A DNA stretch of 64,000 bases, from assembly GCF_002266435.3 (NCBI RefSeq), contig NZ_CP029426.2, positions 6,726,001 to 6,790,000 on the forward strand, given 5' to 3'. The notes below the pieces were generated by a model that saw only the letters and a program-made list of their open reading frames with translations, had not been told where the DNA came from and did no database searches. The DNA is from Bradyrhizobium amphicarpaeae. Lineage in GTDB: Bacteria; Pseudomonadota; Alphaproteobacteria; Rhizobiales; Xanthobacteraceae. This document shows, piece after piece, positions 1 to 9,335 of this stretch. Position numbers and translations under genes: made by a program. Each line of letters starts with the position of its first letter. The stretch's first letter is position 1.

Positions 1-1
1 G

Positions 2-883
2 CGCGAAGCGCGAGGACAACTTCTCAGCCGAGCCTTCGCGCCACGTCACCGTGCGCCAGGCCTGCTTCGGCAAACCGAGCGCCACCTTCTTGGCCGAGAT
101 CAGATCGGGCTCGTCGCGACGGCCCGTGTTGTTCATCGGCTTGTCCATCCGCCGTGGGCCGCTGCCTGGGGCCCACATCAATATGGTCGGCACGATGCTG
201 ACCACGTAAGGCACCCCCAACTCCGTCATGCCCGCGCGCAGTTGCGAGTCCCTGCCATAGGCCGCGTCCATCAGTCCAACGCCGCGCGGCAGGCCGGCCT
301 TGCAGGCCCATCTGATCTGCTCCAGTGCAATTTGCGACTTTGTCTTGAACTTGACCTCCTTCGGAACGCCTGCCTTGTTCCGTCGGACACGGTCCTTGGC
401 CCACTCCTGTGAAAGATAGAGCCGATAGGCGACCGGCAAGCTGGCAGAGCGGTTGGCGATCGACAGCGACACTGCCACCTGGCAATTGGCCTGCTTGCCG
501 AGTTGCCCGCAATATTGGTGATGTACGCCGACCGAATGCTTGCCTTGCTTGGGGAACGAGGTGTCGTCGATGATCCACGCCTCGATCGGTCCGCTCCTCT
601 CGATCGCAGGCAGCACAAGCTCTCGCACCTTGGCGAGCACATCCTCGTCCGACCAGGTCGCGTCGGCGACAAAATGCAACAGAGATTGGTGCTGGGCGGA
701 CGCTCGAGCCGGTGCCGTCCGCGCTGCCATCGGCTCCACGCTCTTGCGCTCACCCGGCAGTATCAGGCCGGTGCAGTAGTCACGCAGCTGCCTCGTCCGA
801 TCCGCGTGACCGATCACGCTCCCAAGACCCGCTACGTACTTCCCAAACCGCGCTTCGCAATCTCCGCCCTGATCGAGATCCAT
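2..883 (-). mobile_element. IS701-family transposase, N-terminal part, cut by window edge
   Basis: The frame stays open from an ATG at 883 to the left edge, giving 294 codons with no stop or frameshift. The product resembles IS701-type DDE transposases. IDDT (first catalytic Asp, about residue 105) lies before FPKQGKHSVGV, and a second acidic motif is LMDAAYG. The final Glu region would lie beyond the window. An upstream in-frame TTG (941-943) extends the frame, but the ATG gives the usual family N-terminus. The right end of the element should lie at about 945-972, where it abuts a half copy of the interspersed element whose full copy is at 36733-36828. Whether the element is intact cannot be seen. 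Confidence 0.85.
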
Positions 884-991
884 CTGGCCCTCCAAGTGCC
901 AAATAACGAATCTCCCCAAATACTTGATTCTCAGTCTCAATAGACCGCGACAGGCTGACTCAGTAGTACTAACCCACCCTACGGCACCGAG

Positions 992-1978
992 TCACATCGG
1001 CCGGTATGTCCGCACGTCCGCCGGCACGTTCACGCCCAACTTGATCTGGCCGACGGAGCGGATGATGTCGTCGCCGAGCAGCTGCGCGAAGCAGGCGTAG
1101 CCCCAATCGTTCATGTGCAAGCCGTCGGCGATGACGAAGCTCTCGACCGGGATCGACTGGTTCTCGTGCCAATCGCGCATCACCTCGAAGCGCGGGAAGA
1201 TGCCGACGTGACGCAGCTCGGCAACCTTGCCGAGCAAATTCACCATCTTGCCGGCGCTCTCCTTGCGCTGGTTGACCGCCGGCGAATATTGCGGATCGAC
1301 CAGCACGATGTCGGCATCGCCGGCGGCCTGGATGCGGCTGATGCCGTCCTCGACCAGCTTTGCGGTCTCACCGGGATCGAGATTGCGCAGCACCGCGTTG
1401 GTGCCGACCTGCCAGATCACGAGATCCGGATGCACGTCGATCACCTGCGTCTGAAGGCGCTTCATCATCTCGGGCGCATCCTCGCCGCCGACGCCGGCAT
1501 TGACGACGGAGATGTCGGCGGTCGGATAGTGGCGGCGCAGCTGCGCGGCGAGACGGTTCGGATAGTTGAACTCCGGCGAGCTGGCGCCGAAGCCCGCGGT
1601 CGACGACGAGCCGAACGCGACGATGACGACGGGCTTGCCCGCGACCAGCTTGCCCGCGACATGCGGCAGCGAGCCCATCGCCTTCGCGCCGCCTTTCGGC
1701 GGCAGGCACGGCACCCGGCTGAAAATATCGGCGGCGGACTTCGCGACCTCTTTCACTTTGTCGATGGCGCGCGCGGTGACGCCGCGCTGCTCGGATGACC
1801 TTGCCGCGACGGTGGTCTGGGAGGGCGAAGCGGGCGCGGGATCAGCCGACTGCGCCGGCGCGGGCGTCGCCTGCGCGGCTTGGCTCTGCGCATGCGCGGC
1901 CGGTGCCAGCAGCAACAGCACTGCTGCTGCAGGCGCGGCCAGCCATGCCGTCAGGCAAAAAGGGCGGAGAGAACTCAT
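992..1978 (-). CDS. SGNH/GDSL-family hydrolase, exported, triad intact
   Basis: A 328-residue protein with a hydrophobic signal sequence (about 1-30, AHA-Q cleavage-like) and an Ala/Pro/Ser-rich linker before the catalytic domain. SGNH blocks are visible: GSSSTAG (123-129) carries the nucleophilic Ser, GVGG is block II, VGTN (191-194) supplies the oxyanion Asn, and DGLH (285-288) supplies Asp and His. This predicts a periplasmic esterase or O-acyl transferase/hydrolase. It starts 12 nt after the related gene upstream, which itself overlaps opgC, so the three genes look like one operon. Removal or exchange of acyl groups on periplasmic glucans is the likely role, inferred from context only. 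Confidence 0.8.
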   Translation of the reverse strand: MSSLRPFCLTAWLAAPAAAVLLLLAPAAHAQSQAAQATPAPAQSADPAPASPSQTTVAARSSEQRGVTARAIDKVKEVAKSAADIFSRVPCLPPKGGAKAMGSLPHVAGKLVAGKPVVIVAFGSSSTAGFGASSPEFNYPNRLAAQLRRHYPTADISVVNAGVGGEDAPEMMKRLQTQVIDVHPDLVIWQVGTNAVLRNLDPGETAKLVEDGISRIQAAGDADIVLVDPQYSPAVNQRKESAGKMVNLLGKVAELRHVGIFPRFEVMRDWHENQSIPVESFVIADGLHMNDWGYACFAQLLGDDIIRSVGQIKLGVNVPADVRTYRPM

Positions 1979-1990
1979 TAACGCTAGACC

Positions 1991-2773
1991 TCAATTTTGC
2001 TGCTGGGCCGGCTCCAGATGGGCTGCGTCGATCACGAACTGTGCCAACGCCCGGCCAATGCAATCATGGACCTGTTTCGCCAGCTCGGGCCCGCGGGACG
2101 GGCTGAACAGGTCGAACTGACCCTGATCATTCCACTGCCGCATGATCGCAAAACGATCAAACAGCGGGATGTCGTGCTCCTGCGCCACCACGCGCATATT
2201 ATCGAGAAAGGGCTGGGCCGAGATCATCGTCTCGGTACGCGGGCTGTACTGTAAATTCATCAGAACGACGTCGGTCCCTGCCTTTTGCAGCGCAATAACC
2301 CCGTCGGTGACGGCGCTGCGAAATTCGTCGGGATCGATGGATCGGATAGCATCCACGGTCCCGGTCTGCCAGACCACCAAAGTAGGCGTTTTTGCTTCCA
2401 TCAGCTTAACGAAAGTGGAGGCGGCCTCCTCCGCCGTCTTCTTGCTCTGTATTTCTACGGAGACGTGCACCGCCTCCGAAGGCGGCAGCTTTTCCTTCAA
2501 AATTGCTTCCATGCGCGCCGGATAGGAGCTGGCTTCCGAGGACGGAATCGTGGTCGAGCGGCTGCCGATGACCAGAATCTCGAGCGGCTTGCCGGCCTTG
2601 ATGACCTCGGCGACCTTGGGAAGCTGGCTTTCGCTGGTAAGCAGATAAGAGGGCAATTCGCACGCCGCGGGCGCAGTGGCAACGGCAGGCGCAGCAGCAT
2701 CGCCCGCACGCGCCACAGGCGCGGCGAGGCTACCGAATAGCAGGACAAGGCTCAGGAGAACCTTCGCCTTCAT
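1991..2773 (-). CDS. SGNH-hydrolase-like protein with degraded active site
   Basis: A 260-residue exported protein (signal peptide about 1-23, ARA-G) that aligns in layout with the downstream SGNH hydrolase: LVIGSRSTT replaces the GSSSTAG block, VVWQTGTVDAI replaces IWQVGTNAV, and LMNLQYSPR matches VLVDPQYSP. The block III Asn is Val here and no Asp-x-x-His block is visible near the C-terminus, so the copy probably lacks normal hydrolase activity and may be a binding or scaffolding paralogue. Its ATG overlaps the opgC stop as ATGA, which implies translational coupling. Confidence 0.7.
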   Translation of the reverse strand: MKAKVLLSLVLLFGSLAAPVARAGDAAAPAVATAPAACELPSYLLTSESQLPKVAEVIKAGKPLEILVIGSRSTTIPSSEASSYPARMEAILKEKLPPSEAVHVSVEIQSKKTAEEAASTFVKLMEAKTPTLVVWQTGTVDAIRSIDPDEFRSAVTDGVIALQKAGTDVVLMNLQYSPRTETMISAQPFLDNMRVVAQEHDIPLFDRFAIMRQWNDQGQFDLFSPSRGPELAKQVHDCIGRALAQFVIDAAHLEPAQQQN

Positions 2774-4023
2774 CAGCCCCCTCCCGCCAGATCGGCGTTG
2801 CCGACGGCGTTCTTGATCTTCGCACCGCTCTTGTCAGCCACGCGCTTGTACCACGAAATCACCCAGGCCACGCCCCACATGATCAGGACCCCGGAGAGAC
2901 TAATCAGCGCATGCATGGCTGCCCCGCCGGAGACTTCGGCGAGAATGAAATGGCCGGCGAAGGCCAGGAAGACGCCGAGGCAGAAGATCTCCAGGGAATG
3001 CTGGCCACATAGAATCAATGGGCGCAGCCAGCGCGATTTCAAGCCCGGCCAGTCCCGGGGCAGGAAGCGCACGGTGAGCGCGGCCAGCGCCAGGAAGTGC
3101 GTGAAACGCAGCACGTCGAGATTGGTCTTGTCGATCGGATACATCCATTGCTCGATCAATTTCGGCATCAGGTGCGACAGCTGGGGCACGTACCAGGTCA
3201 GCGTGACGTAGAAGGCCGCGATGAGGTAAGCGATCGAGATCCACATCGTCACCGGCGACGCCAGAATATGCGACATGCGCCGCGCACCTCCGAGCGCGCA
3301 CCATGCTCCGAACACGAACAGCAATTGCCAGGCAAAGGGATTGAAGGCCCAGAACCCGTTCGGGTAGGCCGAGAGATAGAGGTCGAACTCCCAGGTCGCC
3401 GCATAAAGCAGGACCGAGAGGCCGAGCGTGACGTCGGGGCGCCATTTCATCAGCCACAGGATCAGCGGCAGCGCCAGCATCAACACGATGTAGAGCGGCA
3501 GCACGTCCATGTTGACGGGGCGAAAACGCAAGAGCAGCGCCTGCACGATGGTGACGTCGGGCTGCTTGAGGAAGTCCATGATCCCCATCTCTTCGGTGTA
3601 GAGCGGGTTCTCGAACCTGGTCGCCACGTAGGAGATCTCGGCGAGGAAGATCGTGAACAGGAAGACGTGGGCGACGTAGATCTGCCAGACCCGGCGCAGG
3701 ATGCGCGCGGTGGCGATGACGACGCCGCTCTCGAGCATCGCGCGGCCGTACACGAAGGCGGCGGTATAGCCGGAGATGAAGATGAAGATCTCGGTGGCGT
3801 CGCTGAGGCCGTAATTGCGGATCGTCAGCCAGGTCAGCAGGCTGGCCGGCAGATGGTCGATGAAGATCAGCCACAGCGCGAGGCCACGGAACAGGTCGAG
3901 CCGGAGCTCGCGCTCGCCGATGGCGGGCAGCGTGATGGCCGGCGCCCTCGCGCGCGGCTTCGCCTCCGCGGGCTTGGCTGTTCCCGCGATCGTCGATCCC
4001 GTCACTTGGTCGGCAATGGCCAT
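2773..4023 (-). CDS. opgC: OpgC-type membrane acyltransferase (periplasmic glucan succinylation)
   Basis: A 416-residue polytopic protein with an OpgC domain. It opens with a short Pro/Ala-rich cytoplasmic tail, then RELRLDLFRGLALWLIFIDH, the family signature with the conserved Arg-Asp and His, followed by roughly ten membrane helices. OpgC proteins add succinyl groups to osmoregulated periplasmic glucans, which in rhizobia matter for hypo-osmotic growth and symbiosis. The ATG at 4023 is preferred over a TTG at 4104, which would add a non-family extension. It leads a three-gene unit with two SGNH-type genes, the first overlapping its stop. Confidence 0.85.
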   Translation of the reverse strand: MAIADQVTGSTIAGTAKPAEAKPRARAPAITLPAIGERELRLDLFRGLALWLIFIDHLPASLLTWLTIRNYGLSDATEIFIFISGYTAAFVYGRAMLESGVVIATARILRRVWQIYVAHVFLFTIFLAEISYVATRFENPLYTEEMGIMDFLKQPDVTIVQALLLRFRPVNMDVLPLYIVLMLALPLILWLMKWRPDVTLGLSVLLYAATWEFDLYLSAYPNGFWAFNPFAWQLLFVFGAWCALGGARRMSHILASPVTMWISIAYLIAAFYVTLTWYVPQLSHLMPKLIEQWMYPIDKTNLDVLRFTHFLALAALTVRFLPRDWPGLKSRWLRPLILCGQHSLEIFCLGVFLAFAGHFILAEVSGGAAMHALISLSGVLIMWGVAWVISWYKRVADKSGAKIKNAVGNADLAGGG

Positions 4024-4201
4024 CGGGGCCCAAAACCCTTGCGCAAATCGCGACGTTGAGGAGTGTACCGGTCCGGCCGTCGTCTCGCAAAGCGACCGGA
4101 TCAAGTCCGGATGTCATTCCCCTTGAATTCTGGCGGGACGATGTCGCCAAAGCCGGCTCCAGGGTTTGGTTCCGGAGCCGGATTTCGGTATGGTAGCAGC
4201 C

Positions 4202-4594
4202 ATGTACCGCGCCGTGACCCGCCACATCGAAGTGACCGTCGAGCCGAACTTTGTTCCGGAACAATCCTCGGCCGACCGTTCCCGCTATTTCTGGTCCTAC
4301 ACCATCGTCATCACAAATTCGGGCGAGGAGACCGTGCAGCTCAAGACGCGGCACTGGATCATCACCGACGCCTCCGGCCGCCAGCAGGAGATCAAGGGCG
4401 AAGGCGTGGTCGGCGAGCAGCCGACGCTGGCCCCCGGCGAGCGCTTCGAATACACCTCGGGCGTCCCACTCTCGACCGCCTCCGGTTTCATGACCGGCCG
4501 CTATCAGATGGTCACCAAAAGCGGCGAGCGCTTCGAGATCGACGTCCCGGCATTTTCGCTGGACAGCCCGGACAGCAAGCGAGTGTTGAACTAG
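4202..4594 (+). CDS. apaG: ApaG protein
   Basis: A 130-residue single-domain ApaG/DUF525 protein, an immunoglobulin-like beta sandwich. Recognisable segments are VTVEPNF, the YTIVITN strand, TRHWIITDASG, GVVGEQPTLAPGERFEYTS and a GRYQMV strand near the end. The start at 4202 gives the normal family N-terminus; an in-frame ATG at 4166 would add 12 unconserved residues. ApaG is linked to Co2+/Mg2+ resistance and diadenosine-tetraphosphate metabolism in enterobacteria, with no firm biochemical activity. It stands alone, divergent from opgC and followed by a repeat cluster. Confidence 0.93.
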   Translation: MYRAVTRHIEVTVEPNFVPEQSSADRSRYFWSYTIVITNSGEETVQLKTRHWIITDASGRQQEIKGEGVVGEQPTLAPGERFEYTSGVPLSTASGFMTGRYQMVTKSGERFEIDVPAFSLDSPDSKRVLN

Positions 4595-4612
4595 GGGCGC
4601 TTCGCAGTCCCG

Positions 4613-4753
4613 TCATCCTGAGGCGCGAGCCATGGCACGCAACGCGTCCCATGGGGAGCCTCGAAGGATGCACGGCCCCGATGCAGCCGGGCTGTCGCCC
4701 TTCGAGGCTTGCTCAGCGGCGCGATGCGCCGCAGAGCGCGCACCTCAGGGTGA
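4613..4753. repeat. Interspersed palindromic repeat, family B copy 1
   Basis: An inverted repeat with outer arms of the type TCATCCTGAGG / CCTCAGGGTGA and inner arms GAGCCTCGAAGGATG / CCTTCGAGGC. Related copies lie at 25226-25331 and 53561-53690. All are intergenic, directly behind a gene. Confidence 0.85.
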
Positions 4754-4755
4754 CG

Positions 4756-5458
4756 GTCTTAGGGTTGATCCCGCATCAACGATGTTTATGAGCAGACACG
4801 CCTTCGCATTCTCGCGGCGCAATTCGCCCGAGCTTTGCCTGGTCTCGCCACCCTCTTGATCCAAGAGGGCGCAGGGAAGGCCGGGTGCCGGCTGGCACCC
4901 GCGGTCCGCTGCGCGCAAATGCACACGCAGAAGGAACCGCACAGCAGCATACAGGTGTCGCCGATCACTCGGCCTTCCCTGCGCGATGGTTGCACGGCTT
5001 ATGCCGTGATCTCCCGGGAGCCGAACTTTCCTTCTGGCCTCCCTCGCCCCGCAAATTTGGATGATGCAGTCTGCCCGGTTGGGCTCGCTCGCACCTTCGC
5101 GGAAACTTGACCGTGGCAACGACGGTCAGGACCACACGGTTTTGCCGTACGCACGGCCCGCCATTTCGCCCGCAGTATTTCCGACTCCGTCGACAGAGCC
5201 GAAAACTTACGAACGAGACGAACCTAGCAGCGCCGTCGTCCGCACGCGGTTGCGAGCTCACAGGGACTACCCGCCCTGTCCGCACCTCTCGTGCCGACGC
5301 TGCCGCGTCCACCGCATCCCCGGCTCGCGAACATGACGACTTCACGTCGCCCCTCTTGGGTGAGCCGGGATGGACGACACATACGCCGAAACCGAATTTC
5401 GGTAAAGTAGAATATTTTCGCGCGCGTGGATTGACAGAGGCCGACACAGGCTCGGTCC
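4756..5458. repeat. Gene-poor mosaic region, probably a dispersed repeat
   Basis: About 700 bp without a credible gene. Short open frames exist in all directions, but their products are Arg/Pro/Ser-rich and lack family features. Inner structure includes an inverted pair, GCGCAGGGAAGGCCG near 4869-4883 and its complement near 4970-4985, plus CCGGGTGCCGGCTGGCACCC. Similar blocks recur, from memory, in Bradyrhizobium genomes, but no second copy lies in this window, so the repeat call is an inference. Confidence 0.45.
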
Positions 5459-5537
5459 CGTAGCCCGGATGAGCGCAGCGACATCCGGGATCTCCGCGGG
5501 TGACCTCCCGGGTATCGCTGCGCTCACCCGGGCTACG
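5459..5537. repeat. REP-like palindromic repeat, family A copy 1
   Basis: A nested palindrome: CGTAGCCCGGATGAGCG is mirrored by CGCTCACCCGGGCTACG, with inner ATCCGGG and CCCGGGTAT. It has the same architecture as 6653-6733, 32462-32540 and 34375-34453. It sits directly after the hslO stop and may shape the 3' end of that mRNA. Confidence 0.9.
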
Positions 5538-5551
5538 TTCCGAGAGCTCGC

Positions 5552-6571
5552 TTACGCGTCCTCGACGCCCGCCTCGTCCGGCGTGAATTCGTACACCGAC
5601 GAACAGAACTCACACGTCACGACGACCTTGTCGTCCTTGACCATGTCGGCGCGGTCTTCGGGCGAGAAGCTCTTCAGCATGGAGGCGACCGCATCGCGCG
5701 AGCAGGAGCACTGCGCCTTGAGAGCGATCGGATTGAACACGCGCACGCCGCGCTCGTGGAACAGGCGGAACAGCAGCCGCTCGCCGGAGAGTTCGGGATC
5801 GATCAACTCGACGTCCTCGACGGTCTCGATCAGCGAACGCGCCTCGACCCAGGCGTCGTCCTCCGCGACAGCGTGCACCTCGACGCCATCGGGGGCATCG
5901 CCGGGATGCAGATCGGCCTGCCGCGCGCGCTCCGGCGCCTTCGGCAGAAACTGCATCAGCATCCCGCCGGCGCGCCAGCGATGCTTGCCGCCGTCGTTCG
6001 AACGCCACTCCTCGCCGACCGCGAGGCGCACGCGCGTCGGAATCTGCTCGGAGCGCAGGAAATATTCGTGGGCGGCGTCTTCCAGGCTGCCGCCGTCGAG
6101 CGCGACGAGGCCCTGGTAGCGGCTCATGTCGGGGCCCTGGTCGATGGTCATGGCGAGATGACCGCGGCCGAGCAGCGTGCCGGAATCCATTCCGGATTTT
6201 TGGGCATCGCCGAGGCGCGCGGCGTCGAAGCGCGCATAGGCGCGCAGGCGATCCGGCGCCTGGTAGTCCACCACCAGGAACGACACCGGACCGTCGGTCT
6301 GGGCCTGCAGGATGAAGCGGCCCTCGAATTTCAGCGCTGTGCCGAGCAGGGTCGTCAGCACGATGGCCTCGCCGAGCAGCTTGCCGACCGGCGCCGGATA
6401 ATCGTGCTTGGTCAGGATGTCGTCGAGCGCCGGTCCGAGCCGCACCAGCCGCCCGCGCACGTCGAGCGCGTCGACCTCGTAGGGCAGCACGGCATCGTCG
6501 ATCGGAACCGCGGATGGTGCGCGAACCGGGCCTTCGGGGCCGGCTTTCATCTCAGGGGATTGGGAAACCAT
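5552..6571 (-). CDS. hslO: Hsp33 redox-regulated chaperone
   Basis: A 339-residue Hsp33 family protein. The C-terminal redox switch is complete: CSCSRD followed by CEFCSSVYEF gives the CxC...CxxC zinc-binding set, which on oxidation forms disulfides and activates holdase activity. The N-terminal domain contains the usual VLTTLLGTALKFEGRFILQ segment and a GHLAMTIDQG strand. It is a cytosolic chaperone for oxidatively unfolding proteins. It lies downstream of argD-argF in the same direction, separated from argF by a family A repeat, so it may have its own promoter or be read at a lower level. The protein is somewhat longer than the E. coli homologue (about 290), with a non-conserved N-terminal tail. 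Confidence 0.93.
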   Translation of the reverse strand: MVSQSPEMKAGPEGPVRAPSAVPIDDAVLPYEVDALDVRGRLVRLGPALDDILTKHDYPAPVGKLLGEAIVLTTLLGTALKFEGRFILQAQTDGPVSFLVVDYQAPDRLRAYARFDAARLGDAQKSGMDSGTLLGRGHLAMTIDQGPDMSRYQGLVALDGGSLEDAAHEYFLRSEQIPTRVRLAVGEEWRSNDGGKHRWRAGGMLMQFLPKAPERARQADLHPGDAPDGVEVHAVAEDDAWVEARSLIETVEDVELIDPELSGERLLFRLFHERGVRVFNPIALKAQCSCSRDAVASMLKSFSPEDRADMVKDDKVVVTCEFCSSVYEFTPDEAGVEDA

Positions 6572-6652
6572 GGGGCGTTATCTGGGGGCGATCGATGCAA
6601 AATGAAAGAGGCATGGCCGCATTCCGTCATTCGCGGAACGACGGACTGCGTC

Positions 6653-6733
6653 GCCCGGATGGAGCATAGCGCAATCCGGGGCCAGTCCGCGTGTGGAAAC
6701 AACCCGGATTTCGCTACGCTCCATCCGGGCTAC
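6653..6733. repeat. REP-like palindromic repeat, family A copy 2 (divergent)
   Basis: GCCCGGATGGAGCATAGCG and AATCCGGGG face CCCGGATTTCGCTACG and CTCCATCCGGGCTAC. It is a diverged member of family A, with GGAGCATAGCG in place of GAGCGCAGCG, located between argF and hslO. Confidence 0.85.
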
Positions 6734-6737
6734 AAAG

Positions 6738-7673
6738 TCACTTCACCGCGTCAAAGCACCAGGCCAGAATGCCCTTCTGCGCGTGCAGGCGGTTTTCGGC
6801 CTCGTCGAACACGACCGATTGCGGACCGTCGATCACGTCGTCGGTGACCTCCTCGCCGCGATGGGCGGGCAGGCAATGCATGAACAGCGCGTCGGGCTTG
6901 GCCAGCGACATCAGCTTGCCGTTGACCTGATAGGGCTTGAGCACGTTGTGGCGGTGCTCGCCTTCCTTGTCGCCCATCGACACCCAGGTGTCGGTGACGA
7001 CACAGTCGGCGCCGCGCACGGCGGCTTCCGGATCGGTGCCGAGCATGATCGGGGCCCCGGTCGCCTTGATGAAGTCGCGCATCGCCTTTTTCGGCGCGAG
7101 CTCCGGCGGCGTTGCGACATTGAGCTGGAACTTGAAGCGCTCGGCGGCATGCGCCCAGGACGCCAGCACGTTGTTGTCGTCGCCGGTCCAGGCCACGGTC
7201 TTGCCCTCGATCGGGCCGCGATGCTCCTCATAGGTCATGAGGTCGGCCATCACCTGGCAGGGATGCGAACGCCGCGTCAGGCCGTTGATGACAGGCACGG
7301 TGGCGTTGGCCGCAAGCTCCAGCAGCGCGTCATGATTGAGGATGCGGATCATGATGGCGTCGACATAGCGCGACAGCACGCGCGCAGTGTCGGCGATGGT
7401 TTCGCCGCGGCCGAGCTGCATCTCGGCACCGGTGAGCATGATGGGCTCGCCGCCGAGCTGGCGCATGGCGACGTCGAACGACACGCGGGTCCGGGTCGAC
7501 GGGCGCTCGAAAATCATCGCCAGCGTCTTGCCCTCGAGCGGCCGCACCGGCTGATGTGCCTTCTGCTTCGCCTTCATCGCGGACGAAGCTGCAAGCATGC
7601 GCTTGAGCTCCGACAAGGGCAGCTCGTTGATATCCAGGAAGTGCTTCGGAGTTTTATGCGGAGACTTGCTCAT
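6738..7673 (-). CDS. argF: Ornithine carbamoyltransferase
   Basis: A 311-residue enzyme that makes citrulline from ornithine and carbamoyl phosphate (arginine biosynthesis). Key motifs are intact: [12 protein letters not shown] (carbamoyl-phosphate loop), HPCQVMADL, the ornithine-domain DTWVSMGD, and [13 protein letters not shown] with the catalytic Cys. The ATG overlaps the argD stop (ATGA), so translation is coupled to argD. Length and motifs fit the anabolic enzyme. Confidence 0.96.
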   Translation of the reverse strand: MSKSPHKTPKHFLDINELPLSELKRMLAASSAMKAKQKAHQPVRPLEGKTLAMIFERPSTRTRVSFDVAMRQLGGEPIMLTGAEMQLGRGETIADTARVLSRYVDAIMIRILNHDALLELAANATVPVINGLTRRSHPCQVMADLMTYEEHRGPIEGKTVAWTGDDNNVLASWAHAAERFKFQLNVATPPELAPKKAMRDFIKATGAPIMLGTDPEAAVRGADCVVTDTWVSMGDKEGEHRHNVLKPYQVNGKLMSLAKPDALFMHCLPAHRGEEVTDDVIDGPQSVVFDEAENRLHAQKGILAWCFDAVK

Positions 7674-8881
7674 CAGCTTGCCGCCCGCTTGGTCTGGCTG
7701 GACGAGATCGCGGAACAGGCGCGCTCCAGCCGCCCGACGCTGTCTTCGATCTCGGCTTCGGTCACGATCAGCGGCGGCAGGAAACGCACGACATTGTCGC
7801 CGGCCCCGACGGTGAGCAGCTTTTCATGACGCAGCGCCGCGACCAGATCGCCGGAAGGCACCACGGCCTTGATGCCGATCAGCAGGCCCTCGCCGCGCAC
7901 TTCGCTGACGACGTCGGGATGACGGTCGATCACGGAGGCGAGCTTCTGCTTGAGCAGCAGCGACATTCTCTGCACGTGGTCGAAGAAGCCGGGCTTGAGC
8001 ATGACGTCGAGCACCGCGTTGGCCGCGGAGATCGCCAGCGGATTGCCGCCGAAGGTCGAGCCGTGCGAGCCGGGCCCCATGCCGGCGGCCGCGTCCGCGG
8101 TCGCCAGTATGGCGCCGATCGGGAAGCCGCCGCCAAGCGCCTTGGCCAGCGACATCACGTCAGGCGTGACGCCGGTGCGCCTGTGAGCAAAGAGATCGCC
8201 GGTGCGGCCCATTCCGGTCTGCACCTCGTCGAAAGCGAGCAGCAGGCCCTTGTCGTCGCAGAGCTGGCGCAGCGCCTTGAGGAAACCAGGAGGCGCCGAG
8301 CGCACACCACCCTCGCCCTGGATCGGCTCGATCAGGATGCCGGCGGTCTGCGGACCGATCGCCTTCTTCACCGCTTCGATGTCGCCATGCGGCACCTGGT
8401 CGAAGCCTTCCATCGGCGGACCGAAGCCCTCGAGGTATTTTGCAGAGCCGGTCGCAGCCAGCGTCGCCAGCGTGCGGCCGTGGAAGGCGCCTTCGAAAGT
8501 GATGATGCGATAGCGCTCCGGGTGCCCCTTGGAGAAGTGATGATGGCGCACCAGCTTGATCACGCCCTCCAGCGCTTCGGCCCCCGAATTGCAGAAGAAC
8601 ACGAAGTCCGCAAAGCTCTCCTGGCAGAGCCGGTTCGCGAGCTTCTCGCCATCCGGGCTCTGGAACAGGTTCGACATGTGCCAGAGCCTGGTCGCCTGCT
8701 CCTGCAGCGCCTTGATCAGATGCGGATGGCAATGGCCGAGCGCATTCACGGCCACACCCGAGGTGAAATCGAGATAGCGATCGCCATTGGTCGCGATCAG
8801 CCAGCAGCCTTCGCCGCGCTCGAAGCCGAGGTCGGCTCTGGCGAAAACGGGGAGCAAATGCGGCGCTGCGCTGTTCGTCAT
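7673..8881 (-). CDS. argD: Acetylornithine aminotransferase
   Basis: A 402-residue class III PLP aminotransferase. It carries GHCHPH, the [19 protein letters not shown] cofactor loop, [18 protein letters not shown], the PLP-contacting [12 protein letters not shown] and the Schiff-base Lys in [14 protein letters not shown]. In arginine synthesis it makes N-acetylornithine, and it may also serve lysine synthesis. The ATG at 8881 gives the family N-terminus ([18 protein letters not shown]); an upstream frame to 8980 only reads through the leader. It is first gene of argD-argF and divergent from gcrA. Confidence 0.95.
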   Translation of the reverse strand: MTNSAAPHLLPVFARADLGFERGEGCWLIATNGDRYLDFTSGVAVNALGHCHPHLIKALQEQATRLWHMSNLFQSPDGEKLANRLCQESFADFVFFCNSGAEALEGVIKLVRHHHFSKGHPERYRIITFEGAFHGRTLATLAATGSAKYLEGFGPPMEGFDQVPHGDIEAVKKAIGPQTAGILIEPIQGEGGVRSAPPGFLKALRQLCDDKGLLLAFDEVQTGMGRTGDLFAHRRTGVTPDVMSLAKALGGGFPIGAILATADAAAGMGPGSHGSTFGGNPLAISAANAVLDVMLKPGFFDHVQRMSLLLKQKLASVIDRHPDVVSEVRGEGLLIGIKAVVPSGDLVAALRHEKLLTVGAGDNVVRFLPPLIVTEAEIEDSVGRLERACSAISSSQTKRAAS

Positions 8882-8956
8882 GATGTCACTTGGATGTTGA
8901 GGACGATGTGACGCGTGCATTGCGCAACGCACCATCCACCGGCCCGGAAAACGAAA

Positions 8957-8981
8957 CGTGCCGCCTTTTAAGGGCGGCACG
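8957..8981 (-). promoter_or_regulatory. Hairpin in the argD leader, attenuator-like
   Basis: A 9-bp perfect stem, CGTGCCGCC / GGCGGCACG, with a 7-nt loop. On the minus strand it is followed by GTTTCGTTTTCC. It lies 75 nt upstream of the argD ATG with no minus-strand gene ahead of it, so it would sit inside the argD leader RNA. A terminator or attenuator role is an inference. Confidence 0.4.
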
Positions 8982-9044
8982 CGGGACTATCTTATGCCTG
9001 GCAAGACGGGTGTCAATGCCGCCCGGAAAGCCTCGGGAAACGTT

Positions 9045-9255
9045 GAATCCGTAGTCTTGCGGTGCCGATTTTGCGGGTTTTCACCACGGAACATGTGGAA
9101 GCGAGTCGGCGGACTCTTGCGCGGGAGTCACGCCATATTGTAGCGTTTGAATTGTCAGATACGACATCTCGTGCAGTGGTTCTGATCTCAAGAGTCCTCA
9201 TGTACCGGCGTAAACGTTCGGGCGTCAGTCGCGCCCGGCGAGCCTTAAGGGATTC
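9045..9255. promoter_or_regulatory. Cluster of six GANTC (CcrM) sites upstream of gcrA
   Basis: GANTC sites lie at 9045-9049, 9103-9107, 9112-9116, 9125-9129, 9192-9196 and 9251-9255. This is far above the roughly 0.7 expected in 211 bp at about 65% GC. CcrM methylates GANTC in alphaproteobacteria, and GcrA activates sigma-70 promoters carrying methylated GANTC. The 454-bp argD-gcrA intergenic region (8882-9335) otherwise holds the argD leader hairpin and no gene. Confidence 0.6.
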
Positions 9256-9335
9256 TGGCGGCACGGGTTTTTCGAGGCTTAGCAATCGCCGCATGGGCGC
9301 CAGGACGGCAGCCGCGCGACGAGGGAAAGGGTGCA

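Noticed and set aside
4745..5447. Several overlapping short frames in the mosaic repeat region
   Set aside because: All are compositionally atypical and mutually overlapping on both strands, which is expected in a palindromic repeat.
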